A stretch of DNA of 64,000 nucleotides. Origin: Siphonodentalium dalli. Lineage: Eukaryota; Mollusca; Scaphopoda; Gadilida; Siphonodentaliidae. Under the pieces are notes generated by a model. The model was not told the DNA's origin. It searched no databases and worked only from the letters and a program-made list of their open reading frames with translations. The stretch lies in contig CP136063.1 in assembly GCA_032622095.1 (NCBI GenBank), positions 205,641,934-205,705,933 of the forward strand, in the 5' to 3' direction. Made by a program: the position numbers and the translations under genes. Shown here one piece after another: positions 54,749 to 64,000 of this stretch. The first letter of the stretch is position 1, and each line of letters opens with the position of its first letter.

Positions 54749-54869
54749 TTTCTATATGAAGAAATGTGAACTTTTGAAGGAAGTGGTCAGTATGAGGCTC
54801 CCATAGACAGGTGATTGTGTTTCTGTCTCCAGAAAAATGTGGCACATTCTAAATCAGCAACTTGATCAC
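54749..54869 (+). other. TRAPPC13 3' UTR, start
   Basis: Sequence after the TGA at 54746. No AATAAA before the TIR element at about 54870. Confidence 0.7.
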
Positions 54870-55626
54870 TCTAGCGTTCCAAATAAACGTACAGTCCAAA
54901 ATAAACGTGCAGGGTGAAAATCTGGATAAATTTTAATAACCTGTGCAGACCCGAATAAGTCTGCTGGGAAGTGCAGTTCTAGATCTCAGTGGTTACTTTT
55001 CACAGGGGAATATGTGGCACTATCAAGTGTACATATGTATAATTAGTTGCATTTTCTACAAATTGAGAGTATTTTACGTGGTTTGAAAGATAGCCAAATG
55101 TCTAAAATTATACATTTGTTTCCACTACTCGGGAGATATCAACTACACCCATCTCATACATACTATAAAACTATAAAACTATACTATATTACCAGTGTAG
55201 TAGTATTGACTTGATATGTGCGCCAATACTATGACCACCAGATCAGATATTTTGCACATGTAACAGTGAAAGAATATTTTTTTTCTTCATGCCAGAGAGA
55301 ACTGCCATTTTCATTATACATCAATTATACAACAAAACAAGATCCACGAAACTGGGTGTTTCCCCGTTTGTCATCCTACTAATTTATTTGACGCTTACGT
55401 TTGGTATCAATACTAGTCATGCAAATGGTACCAGATTATATACGGCTGGCATCAAAATGTATATAGCTTTCATCAACAGAGAAATATGAAACACCTCCCT
55501 GCAATTTATGTTAACAGAACATACTCTGTCAGATGGAGCAAGTAAAATAAGTAATGTGCAGGGTGGAATTTTCAATAAATTTAATAAATGCATGCACGTT
55601 TATTACGTTTATTTGGAACACTAGAT
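54870..55626. mobile_element. About 757-bp TIR element in the 3' UTR region
   Basis: Left end ctctagcgttccaaataaac and right end gtttatttggaacactagat are inverted, with a second block aataaacgtgcagggtg / gcagggtgg...gcacgtttatt. The repeat of aaataaacg gives the left TIR two AATAAA signals (54882 and 54900). Open frame 55289-55489 shows no known motif. Confidence 0.7.
54882..54905 (+). terminator. Candidate polyadenylation signals
   Basis: Two AATAAA hexamers at 54882-54887 and 54900-54905, 134-152 bp after the stop codon, both within the left TIR of a transposon. They are the first ones downstream of TRAPPC13. Use is unproven. Confidence 0.5.
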
Positions 55627-55938
55627 TATTTCAGCAGCCCTGTGGTTTTTACTATATATCTTCTATACATGTAAATTACAGTTTACAGGAATAAAAATTT
55701 ATGGTTCATAATCCTATGCCATTTATATATTGATATTGGGGAGGTTTAAGTCATAAAACGGCAAAGCGCAAACTTTGGTTGTTATTGGCCACTGACAGTC
55801 AGCTAATTCATCTGACGTCCCTGTTGTGTAGAACCTGGTTTAGATCGTTCAGAGTTCATCAGATAATTTCAAACTTGTAGCAAGTGATAGCCTACAGAAT
55901 ATAGTCACAAATCTTTTGCGTTATACTTATTCGTTAAC

Positions 55939-56631
55939 CAGTGTTTGCGCTGGCCCGAAAAATCTTTGGCCAAAAGAGTGGCCAAATGAAATTGTTAGTG
56001 GTCAAATAAAACAAAAATTGGCCAAATTAAAAAAAACTTTGGCCATATTAAATCCTCATTTTCTGGGCTCACAATTTATGACTAAAATATATTTTTTAAA
56101 TTTATAACTCTCTGACTCTATGTCGCGTCGCTGACACAATGTCACCAACAAATCAAGTAATGAGGTGTGTTAGTTGTCATCGCTATTTTCGCCGAAATAA
56201 AACAACTGTTGCTTATTATAGTGAGGTGACAACTGTTGAATACCTATTGTTGCATTAATAACCTTGATGGTGTGAAGCCCGGTTGTGATAAAATGGGAGT
56301 CAGTTTACAACACATTACGTAAAAACTGACATCCCGTCACTGGTACATTGACCAAAAATGATACCACCATGCAGCGCGTAGATTAAGGTTTTTAACGTTT
56401 AGTAATCACTTTGTACAACCATCACCATTCAATCAATGCTCCCCTTACAAAATTAATTTGGGTTGTCATGGTATGATGTATCCGAGGTGCGAAACCGCGT
56501 GTCCAGAACCAGCTATATTTAGTTACCTAATTTCATCAATCTAATCAGCGCTTTTTAATTAGCTTACCGTCTCCATTTTGGGTGAAAAAAAAGGCTGACA
56601 AAAGGTTTGGCCACCGACAGCGCAAACAATG
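55939..56631. mobile_element. hAT-like element, TSD TCGTTAAC/TCATTAAC
   Basis: Tips CAGTGTTTGCGCTGGCCC and CCGACAGCGCAAACAATG. The TSD matches at 7 of 8 bases (55931-55938 and 56632-56639). Interior tcctcattttctgggctcac as in 26175-26895. A TTAA-1 element has inserted into the TTAA inside its right TSD. Confidence 0.9.
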
Positions 56632-56634
56632 TCA

Positions 56635-57034
56635 TTAACCCTTTACCCAACAAACCAGCCAAAACCGGCCAAATAAAGCTTCAACAGCCTAAAATATCTT
56701 CGGTCTGTCTCAATAGAACCATACAAATATGGATATCATTGGAACCGGCTCCTTGACCACATTGTGATAGTTACAGTTATGCCCTGTGCCAATGCATTCT
56801 CTTATATATGCGAGTCGACCATAGGTCGCCTCGCATATATAAGAGAATGCATTGGCCTAAACAAAATCTGTTTTTAACACTTTTTACCATTTTTTCTTAC
56901 ATTCTTTAACAATTTTATAATTTTTAATGTGTTAGGCCAATGCATTCTCTTATATATGCGAGGCGACCTATGGTCGACTCGCATATATAAGAGAATGCAT
57001 TGGCACAGGGCCCTTCTGTTGGGTAAAGGGTTAA
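56635..57034. mobile_element. TTAA-1 MITE, full length
   Basis: Third copy, same orientation as 3335-3726, 400 bp. Its TTAA target is part of the hAT TSD (TCATTAAC), giving the order of insertion: hAT first, TTAA-1 second. Confidence 0.92.
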
Positions 57035-57133
57035 CAAGACACATGAGTCTGAGATTATTTCTCCACCCAAAATCACAGACAAAAAATGTTAAATTCCCTC
57101 TAACTCGTATTGTAGTGTGGATCTTAATAAGCA

Positions 57134-57412
57134 TTAACCCCTTCTATACTAAATGGATTCTCTCATTCAGTTATAACAATATACATCGGAGTGGTCTATT
57201 ATTCATCTGGAGGGATGTTAACGATAAATTAGCAGATGACAGCCTGACGAAAAGATAATAATAGTGCAGTAGAAATCATATTTATATTTATTGATGGGAA
57301 ATGTTTAGATAATAAGTTCAACAAACGACATATGGTCGTTTGTTGAACTTATTATCTGAACATTTCCTAAGGGAACTACTCATCGACGACTATTTAGTAT
57401 AGAAAGTGTTAA
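57134..57412. mobile_element. TTAA-4 MITE, full length (279 bp)
   Basis: TTAACCCCTTCTATACTAAA to TTAGTATAGAAAGTGTTAA. It holds the complete hairpin (taataagttcaacaaacgac / gtcgtttgttgaacttatta). Confidence 0.9.
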
Positions 57413-57899
57413 TTGTTAGCTAGTGGGTGATGAGACCATGATTGACATATAATTAATTTTTACACAAAGTCACCCTGTCCCATCATAAGAAAGGACAAGC
57501 ATGTGCCCGTGTATTTTTGACAATTATAGTACTAAAAATGTTACAATCTTGTAAATTTCATATGTAGAAGTTTTATGGTACTGACCCTTGATTTTATTGT
57601 TATATATGTCTGGGCTTTGTGCAATATGTGTTCAGGAGTAAATGACATTTGTTTAAATATATTGATTCTGTTTCGCGCAAATGCTATTTTTATTGTGTAA
57701 GCATAGCCTTCTATAAATGTCTGACATCTCATATCTAAGTTTAGCCTTCAAACATTATGTTTTACCAAAGTAGTTGCTTGCGAAAGATATATTTGTGGTC
57801 ACAATAACACCAGATAACATCTTCGGAAATACTAAACTGTGTGGGCTCAAATTTGCCATGAAGATTGCTGTTCAACTATAGTCAGCAGACCCAGGTTAA
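57413..57899. other. Intergenic, nothing recognised
   Basis: No feature supported. Confidence 0.4.
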
Positions 57900-58336
57900 A
57901 GGGCCTCCAGGCCGTCAAAGTGGGTTCATGCAAAATAACATAAAAGTCTGTAAAACAAATATATATCATCATCATCATCATCATCAAGTCCATGATAAAA
58001 TATATTGACTTTGTTCATATTATCATAAATAACAACTCTCCAATAATGATATTTCGCATGTCGAAACCATTGTTGTGTTAACAGTGGAATTACCAATAAA
58101 AGTGCAATAAGATACCAAAGTTTAGCCAAAACTTGACGGTAAACTTTGGAAATGGTCAAAGCATTGAACAAATATTCTGAAAATCATATTCAGACTAAAA
58201 TATTTGAACTTACTACACAATTATCAATATTTGTTGACAAAATCACTGTAACAGTTTGGTCACATAACAATGGTTTCAACACGTGAAATTTCGTTACTGG
58301 AGAAGTATCAATTATGAATATAAGAACTGTCTCCAT
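57900..58336. repeat. Interspersed repeat, copy of 18170-18700
   Basis: aaagtgggttcatgcaaaat and acataaaagtctgtaaaaca at the start; ttgttgacaaaatcactgta near the end. It has a (ATC)n run at 57966-57986. Confidence 0.7.
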
Positions 58337-58493
58337 TTAACCCTTCCATGACTGGAGCTTCCTGACTTTTTGCGAAAACCCTGTGCCAATGCATTCTCTT
58401 ATAGGGAGCTTCGCATATATAAGAGAATACATTGACCTAACAATATTTACCTTTACCTTGTAAGCCAGTGCATTCTCTTATATATAAGAGGCT
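58337..58493. mobile_element. TTAA-2 MITE, truncated by DH
   Basis: TTAACCCTTCCATGACTGGA through one hairpin and part of the second, cut near 58493 where a DH element begins. Confidence 0.78.
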
Positions 58494-58870
58494 CTCAATG
58501 CACTAGCATCACTAATTCACCCTCTGGGAACTCATTCTGCTTAGGCCTCAACTGCTATAGGAGACCCAGGATTAGATTGAAGTTCCCCAGTTAGTTGGTG
58601 AAGTTCACCAATTAGTCACCTCGATTATGCATTTTATCTTCTGCAAATTAGAGGATATATAAACTGAACAGAAGGGAAAAAGTAACTAAAACTGACTGAA
58701 ACAATGTTAATTTGAGACTATACATATTTCCCAGAAGAAGAGGCCTCAGCAGAATTATATCCCCAGAGGGTGAATTAATGATGCTAGCCCGCTGTATGGG
58801 GTAGCATCACTAAATTCACCCTCTGGGGGACCTCATTCTGCAAATAACAGAGACACCATTTCAAGGCTTG
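58494..58870. mobile_element. DH element, left end lost
   Basis: Starts within the left hairpin (tctcaatgcactagcatcac). The spacer and complete right hairpin end at gcaaataacagagacaccat. Confidence 0.82.
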
Positions 58871-60190
58871 CTTGGAACTTTCATGCCTGACACAGCATTA
58901 ATTGTAAATTTTACACCACATGTAGGCTGAAATTGTTCTCGTTGCTTGATATTCCACCCAGTAATTTGTGGGGAATTTGTTGATTTTATACCAACAGTAG
59001 CATGTTTTTATACTTTTGGTGTGAAATAGCCGGACATTCCCTGAATATGTTTGTACTAGTTACACATATGCAGTCAATTTACGAACAGGGTTTGTACCGT
59101 CTGTTCCGGAATCACTGTACCAGCCATATATTCCACCCACCAACATATGGTGAGCTGGAAGGTACAACTGGCAAATATGTATATTTTTTGGAAGATGTTT
59201 CATCATACTGTGCACTTATACTGGCCTGAGAATGGGCTATTTATGCATTGCATTCCCACCCCTTATAAAAAACACTCTGGTAAAAGCTTGGTAAAGTTTC
59301 CAACCTGGGGGAGGGTGGGCAGATGGATTGGTCTGGTTAAAGTGGTGGGGGTACAGTTGGATTTTTTCAAGGTGTTCATCCCCAACGGAGACCCTCTAGC
59401 CACGACCCTGACCTGAATAGCAACCATATAATACAGAACTTATTCCATCTGTTCTCGTATCAGAACTATCTTTAGTCAATTTGAAAATATGTGTCATTCC
59501 AGCATGATACATATATAACTTTGTATTTGTATCACTTTGTTGGTCATTTTTTTTTATTTTTCACAGTGGAAAATGCTTTTGAACTGTTGTGATGTCATTT
59601 CACTCATTACTTTCACGTGACATAATCTTCATTCTCAACAAGACACTCTACATTATTACCCGATAGGGCACAGTGATACCAACTTATTTGCTCCATCCTT
59701 TGAGGAAGATGCAATACGAGCTGCAATGCATATGCGTGCACATCAGGTTTAATGCGATGCAGACACAGTATGAGCAACCTTGCTCACGAGTCACAACTTG
59801 GCATGAAATTTGAATAATTTACGATCCGACAGTGACACATTGCTTAATACAACCAACCCACTGTTGTGTGAAACTCTATAGTCCACCTATTGAACCCATC
59901 TCGATGTAATGACAGTGAAAACAAGTTGGACATGCTAGCCCCACTGGACCACGGAGCTCGACAGATGTGGAGTGCCAAAGATAACTTGGGTGATGCAACA
60001 ATCAAACTTTATATGCTCCGAATAAAATTCATCAGCTGTCAGATATGACAAGACATACTCTTATTTCAAGCTTAAAACGGACTTCTTTTGATCTTTCTAA
60101 GTCAATAGAATCTGTGACATATATAAACCTTTCAGGGGCATATATTATAAAATCCGGTTAAAAGTATATCACATATTTTATTGAGCTATT
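58871..60190. other. Intergenic, nothing recognised
   Basis: 1.3 kb. Open frames at 59002-59229 and 59147-59416 show no known family and overlap in different frames. Confidence 0.4.
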
Positions 60191-60556
60191 TTACAGTGAT
60201 GTGAAACACTCCTGTAGGGTGATCAAATAGAAATTGGGAATGATCTTGCTCAAAGCAGTTATTTTTTACGCATATTAATCCAAATTGACAACACACACCA
60301 TCATTCTTATATTTTAATTAAATGCCATGACTCTCAATGGCGAAATCATTTGTTCATTTATAGCCGATAGTCGTGTCCCAAATCAAGATGTAAATATTTA
60401 CAATTGAGCATAGTTCAGACGATGTTTTCTATGGAGAGGTATGGTCGATTTCTTTAAAATTTTCGGCAATTTAGAATACTAAATTCCCCAGGTTGGCATA
60501 GCGCATGAGTACTAACTTGCCAATTTCACGCACCCATGCAAGCCCATAATATGTCT
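60191..60556 (+). repeat. About 370-bp interspersed repeat, copy 3
   Basis: agtgatgtgaaacactcctg to gcccataatatgtctttaat. Same content as 27768 and 28811. Confidence 0.82.
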
Positions 60557-60695
60557 TTAATCCCCAGACCTGGACCAGAGAATGGCAAAAGAGAGCAGTA
60601 CTAGGTATAATGAGTATATGTAGAAGTTTCTCAAACTGCCACGCGGCTTTAATATGAGTATAATGACTTCCATTTGAATGCAATACAAATAAGCA

Positions 60696-60782
60696 TTAAC
60701 CCTTCCATGACGGGAGCTGCGTTGGTGTAGCATTAAATGTCCTGTGCAAGTGCATTCTCTTATATATGCGAGTCTCCCAATG
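60696..60782. mobile_element. TTAA-2 MITE, truncated
   Basis: TTAACCCTTCCATGACGGGA and the first hairpin arm to atgcgagtctccca. Confidence 0.75.
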
Positions 60783-61077
60783 CCCCGAATTAAAGCTTGT
60801 AGGCTCTACCCCCATCAGACTTTGTCGCGGTTAGGCATGTTGATACGCTGTATTGAGACACATGTAGGTCAAACCAATTAAATCTTTACAAAGATATCAA
60901 GGTCAAAGATCTTTTGAAGCACCCCCACCCCCCAAATCACATCTTACTGCAATTATGCTGTGAAATGTTGTTTACAAATCATGTCATAAGTTTATGCACA
61001 TTCCATGTTATTGTATACTATGCTATTACTATTTATTAAAATATACTACAAATGAACTAATTCTCAGATGATTCTTT
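60783..61077. other. Intergenic, nothing recognised
   Basis: No feature supported. Confidence 0.4.
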
Positions 61078-61283
61078 TTAACCCTTTCAGTGCCAAGTCC
61101 GATTTTTGTATCAACCCATATTTCCTTGATCATTTTTCAAATTTATTGATTATAATAATGTGATACATTGATGGAAAGAGCTCTTTCTGTCAATGTATCA
61201 CATTATTATAATCAATAAATTTGAAAAATGATCAAGAAAATATGGGTTGATACAAAAATCGGACTTGGCACTGAAAGGGTTAA
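61078..61283. mobile_element. TTAA-3 MITE, full palindrome (206 bp)
   Basis: TTAACCCTTTCAGTGCCAAG to TTGGCACTGAAAGGGTTAA, with about 100-bp near-perfect inverted arms meeting at gatggaaagagctctttctg. Confidence 0.93.
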
Positions 61284-62012
61284 ATATACGATTATGGCAT
61301 GTGCCGGCTGGCTCGACGTATAAATCAAACACACGTGTCACATGCCAGAGACTCGATATAATGTCGAGCCAGGTGAAGATAGCACGGCTCGAGTTTAGCT
61401 TGACATTTAGAACTAGCCTAATCGATAATATGCTTTGTGTCTCAGTGCGCACTTTGGAAACAGACAGGAAGTGTTGCACGGATTCATATGAAATTGTGGA
61501 AGTGTTGCACGGATTCATATGAAATTGTAATACAAATTGAATATGTGTTACTGTAACTCACATTCTGATTGGCCGAGAGCTGCTAACTTTAGTTTCTGAT
61601 TCACCAGCATCTGTCGCTGATTGGAGAACAAATTTTGAATGGAGCATGGTCTCATTGACAACACATGTAAAATATGTCACTGCACAGCCAGGAATCGCGC
61701 AATCGTTATAAACCATCACGGATGCGGTTGACAAAGTTTATTGGGCGCTATCCGAGTAAACTCATGGAACATACCCAGATATTTTATGGCCAAACAAAGG
61801 ATCTCATTCCAGATCATATAATGCTGATAAAAACTGCATTGTCACATTTTTGGCAGATTGAATTACAATGGAGATAAAGGTACCTACCCCATTTCGTTGG
61901 ATATTCAGTGATTCGAGCATGAAAACAAGTTTGAATGAGCCTGTTTGCCGTCAAATTCAGAAAATGCTTTCATGCCCAAAACCCTGAATATTCAACTGAA
62001 CAGAGTATGTTT
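61284..62012. other. Intergenic, small direct repeat
   Basis: ggaagtgttgcacggattca plus tatgaaattgt occurs twice in tandem (61469-61527, about 30-bp period). Nothing else recognised. Confidence 0.5.
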
Positions 62013-62160
62013 ATAGTAATGCTCTAATTAATCGACTTCCACAGCAGAATTATGGGTAAGCTTTCCGATGAATGGCAACAAGCCATATTTCCGACTAAAT
62101 CCTGAAAAGTTACCCATAATTCTGCTGTGGTTAAGAAGTCGATTACTTAGGGCATTACTG
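62013..62160. mobile_element. PAL-TA MITE, left arm shortened
   Basis: atagtaatgctctaattaat, a deleted left arm, then the full right arm ending GGGCATTACTG and TA. Confidence 0.82.
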
Positions 62161-62278
62161 TATCTCCTAAATAGAGCATACTAGTAGTGGTCTCACTATT
62201 GCATATTTTCCAGTGACTGGAAAAGAGACTTATGGTCTGTCAAACTCTTGAAGTGAGAGTGCAGCCTTCAAGTTTGAA

Positions 62279-62700
62279 GATGAGGCCTAAGCAGAATGAG
62301 GTCCCCAGAGGGCGAATTTAGTGATGCTAGCCCACTATGCGGGATAGCGTCACTAAATTCACCCTCTGGGGACTTCATTCTGCAAATGACAGGCACACTA
62401 AACTCAGGCTAGATCCCCAAATTGGCAGACGACACATTGCATAATCAAGGTGCCCAATAGATGCACATCACAATATTCACCATCTGGGAACTTAAATCTG
62501 AGTCTAGGTTTCAGACAGCAGATGAGGCCATGTAGGATGTGGTCCCCAGAGGATGAATTTGGTGATCAATGAAGAATCAACCAAGTCTGCTTGATATAAG
62601 AGAAGTTTATCAAGTTGAGATTACTATGTGGGATAGCATCACTAAATTCACCCTCTGGGGACCTCATTCTGCAAATGACAGGCACACTAAACTCAGGCTT
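62279..62700. mobile_element. DH element, rearranged
   Basis: A complete hairpin (62288-62388) is followed by an end (tgacaggcacactaaactca). A second half-hairpin (62535-62560, 62635-62680) has the same end repeated. The spacer is in inverse order (ccaaattggcagacgacaca). Confidence 0.75.
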
Positions 62701-64000
62701 ATACAAAGTATACAGAGAAAATACCAAGAAACTAAACTAACTAGAGATGGGCCTGTCCCAGATGGGACTGAGGTATACCCCCCGTATTCAACATGTTATT
62801 TTAATGTAGTAGCCATTACGGTATATTGGGCACTGAAATTGTGTGAACAGGTAACCATAAATCCCCTAAGCACTAACACTAATCTTAACCCTCAATCCTA
62901 ATCCTAAAACCTATTGACTGAAAAATAAAGGAATGAAATACCCAGTAGAATCTGAGAAGAGGAAACTAAACAAGACAGTCAAAGACTGTGGGGTCGCTCA
63001 CCAGACTGCAAAGACTGATAAGACTGGGACTTTGGAGACCACATCAGTCAGAACTTTTCATAATCACTTTAAAGGAAGTAGATCTAAACAGGATATGTGG
63101 CTAGAGAGGCTTCATGTATGTAGATCAGTGAATATCTACCTTGAAATTACCAACTGTATACTACTGATCACCCCCTCCTCCAGCTCAACAAGTCCCCTCT
63201 CGACCGGGCTCCAGACTCCCAAGTCTTGGTTGGAATTTCACAACCGACATCTCAAACTTTCTCAATTGTTGGAAATTTCCAATCTCACAAGCGCCTTTTT
63301 ATAAAACCATTTAGACATGTTTAAAGCCCAATTATCCATGGACCCAAAAACACTATATGTATGTCAGATTAATCAGTCAGGTAGTTCCAAGGTAGATCTT
63401 GGCATCCACCCTGCATTCAGTTAATATTTTTTGTTACCATAATGGACCGGAATAGCCACAGATTATGGTTCATCTCGGTTCCGTCTCAACGTTCTGCCTA
63501 TTTCCATTCAATAATATGGCCAGAATCACAAAAGAGGTTCTCGGCAAAATTCCATACTTTAAAATGAATTTGTCATGCCCCATACGGAACTGGGACAACC
63601 AGAATAGAACATATAGTTGTCAGTTAATTAACTAACACGTATAATAACAAAGTGAGTCACAATTTACTACCTTTTCGGATAACACAGAGAATAATGTTCA
63701 GGACATATAATGTTCAGGACATATGTACAAAAATACTTTTTACAAATTTGGTTGCCATTTTGGAAGCCATCTTGAGCAATTTGGTCTATAGATACCGTAG
63801 TGTGACACATTTAAGATAGACCAAAACAATAAACACATTTGAATCCAGAGACAGTTGCATTTTACCAATGACAGTTGCTTGAAAAAATGGTCTGTAACTG
63901 AAAAGTTAATTTGCCGATAGTTATGTCAAGTTGTTGAGAGAAAAGTCCAATATTTTTGGTGATGTCAGTGGTAACAATAGTAACAATTAACCATGGTGCA
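62701..64000. other. Intergenic, nothing recognised
   Basis: 1.3 kb. An open frame at 62933-63304 (123 codons) shows no known motif and cannot be supported as a gene. Confidence 0.4.

Noticed and set aside
59002-59416. Two overlapping frames of 75 and 89 codons
   Set aside because: Different frames of the same DNA, with no known motif.
62933-63304. 123-codon frame near the window end
   Set aside because: No family motif, start context or splice neighbours; kept only as unannotated intergenic DNA.
1-64000. tRNA, rRNA or other structured RNA genes
   Set aside because: None could be recognised by eye; the many hairpins are transposon palindromes.

Overview
This window is metazoan nuclear DNA, most likely from a mollusc. 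It is AT-rich, carries one gene with ten readable exons separated by introns of about 0.7 to 16 kb with ordinary GT-AG borders, and is packed with small non-autonomous DNA transposons. The mollusc assignment is an inference: it rests on the transposon make-up and on repeats built round the phrases 'tacaggtcaagttcgaat' and 'gttatggccctt', which I associate with bivalve and gastropod introns. Nothing looks bacterial or viral.

The gene is the TRAPPC13 orthologue (trafficking protein particle complex subunit 13), plus strand, from 565 to the stop at 54748. The first exon, with roughly the first 16 codons, lies upstream of the window. Exons are at 565-733, 5795-5879, 15932-16062, 16736-16808, 25865-25909, 41979-42109, 43814-44015, 49746-49846, 51193-51346 and 54650-54748. 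They join in phase to 396 codons plus stop, close to the family's usual length of about 415 residues. No other host gene was recognised; 54.9-64 kb is repeat-rich intergenic or UTR sequence.

Nearly everything else is mobile or repetitive: (a) five families of short elements bounded by TTAA and ending CCCTTT...AAAGGG (called TTAA-1 to TTAA-5 here, piggyBac-like); (b) a near-perfect palindromic family flanked by TA and ending CAGTAATGCCC (PAL-TA); (c) a 440-bp double-hairpin family (DH); (d) hAT-like elements with 8-bp target duplications; (e) nested pogo/Tigger-like elements; (f) a CR1/L2-like LINE fragment; (g) a 2.7-kb element with 440-bp terminal inverted repeats around a broken gene for a PIN/FEN1-like nuclease-fold protein with a Cys-rich CXC tail; (h) several minisatellites.

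The strangest feature is at 44.0-46.5 kb. The 3' end of exon 7, with its splice donor, has been amplified into about 45 tandem copies of a 45-bp unit. Each copy carries 20 bp of exon plus a GTAAGT donor that fits the consensus better than the real one. Parts of exons 2, 3 and 8 also have nearby intronic copies, so exon-edge duplication recurs in this gene. A second oddity is that two PAL-TA palindromes sit at the centre of longer palindromes made of inverted copies of their own flanking DNA.
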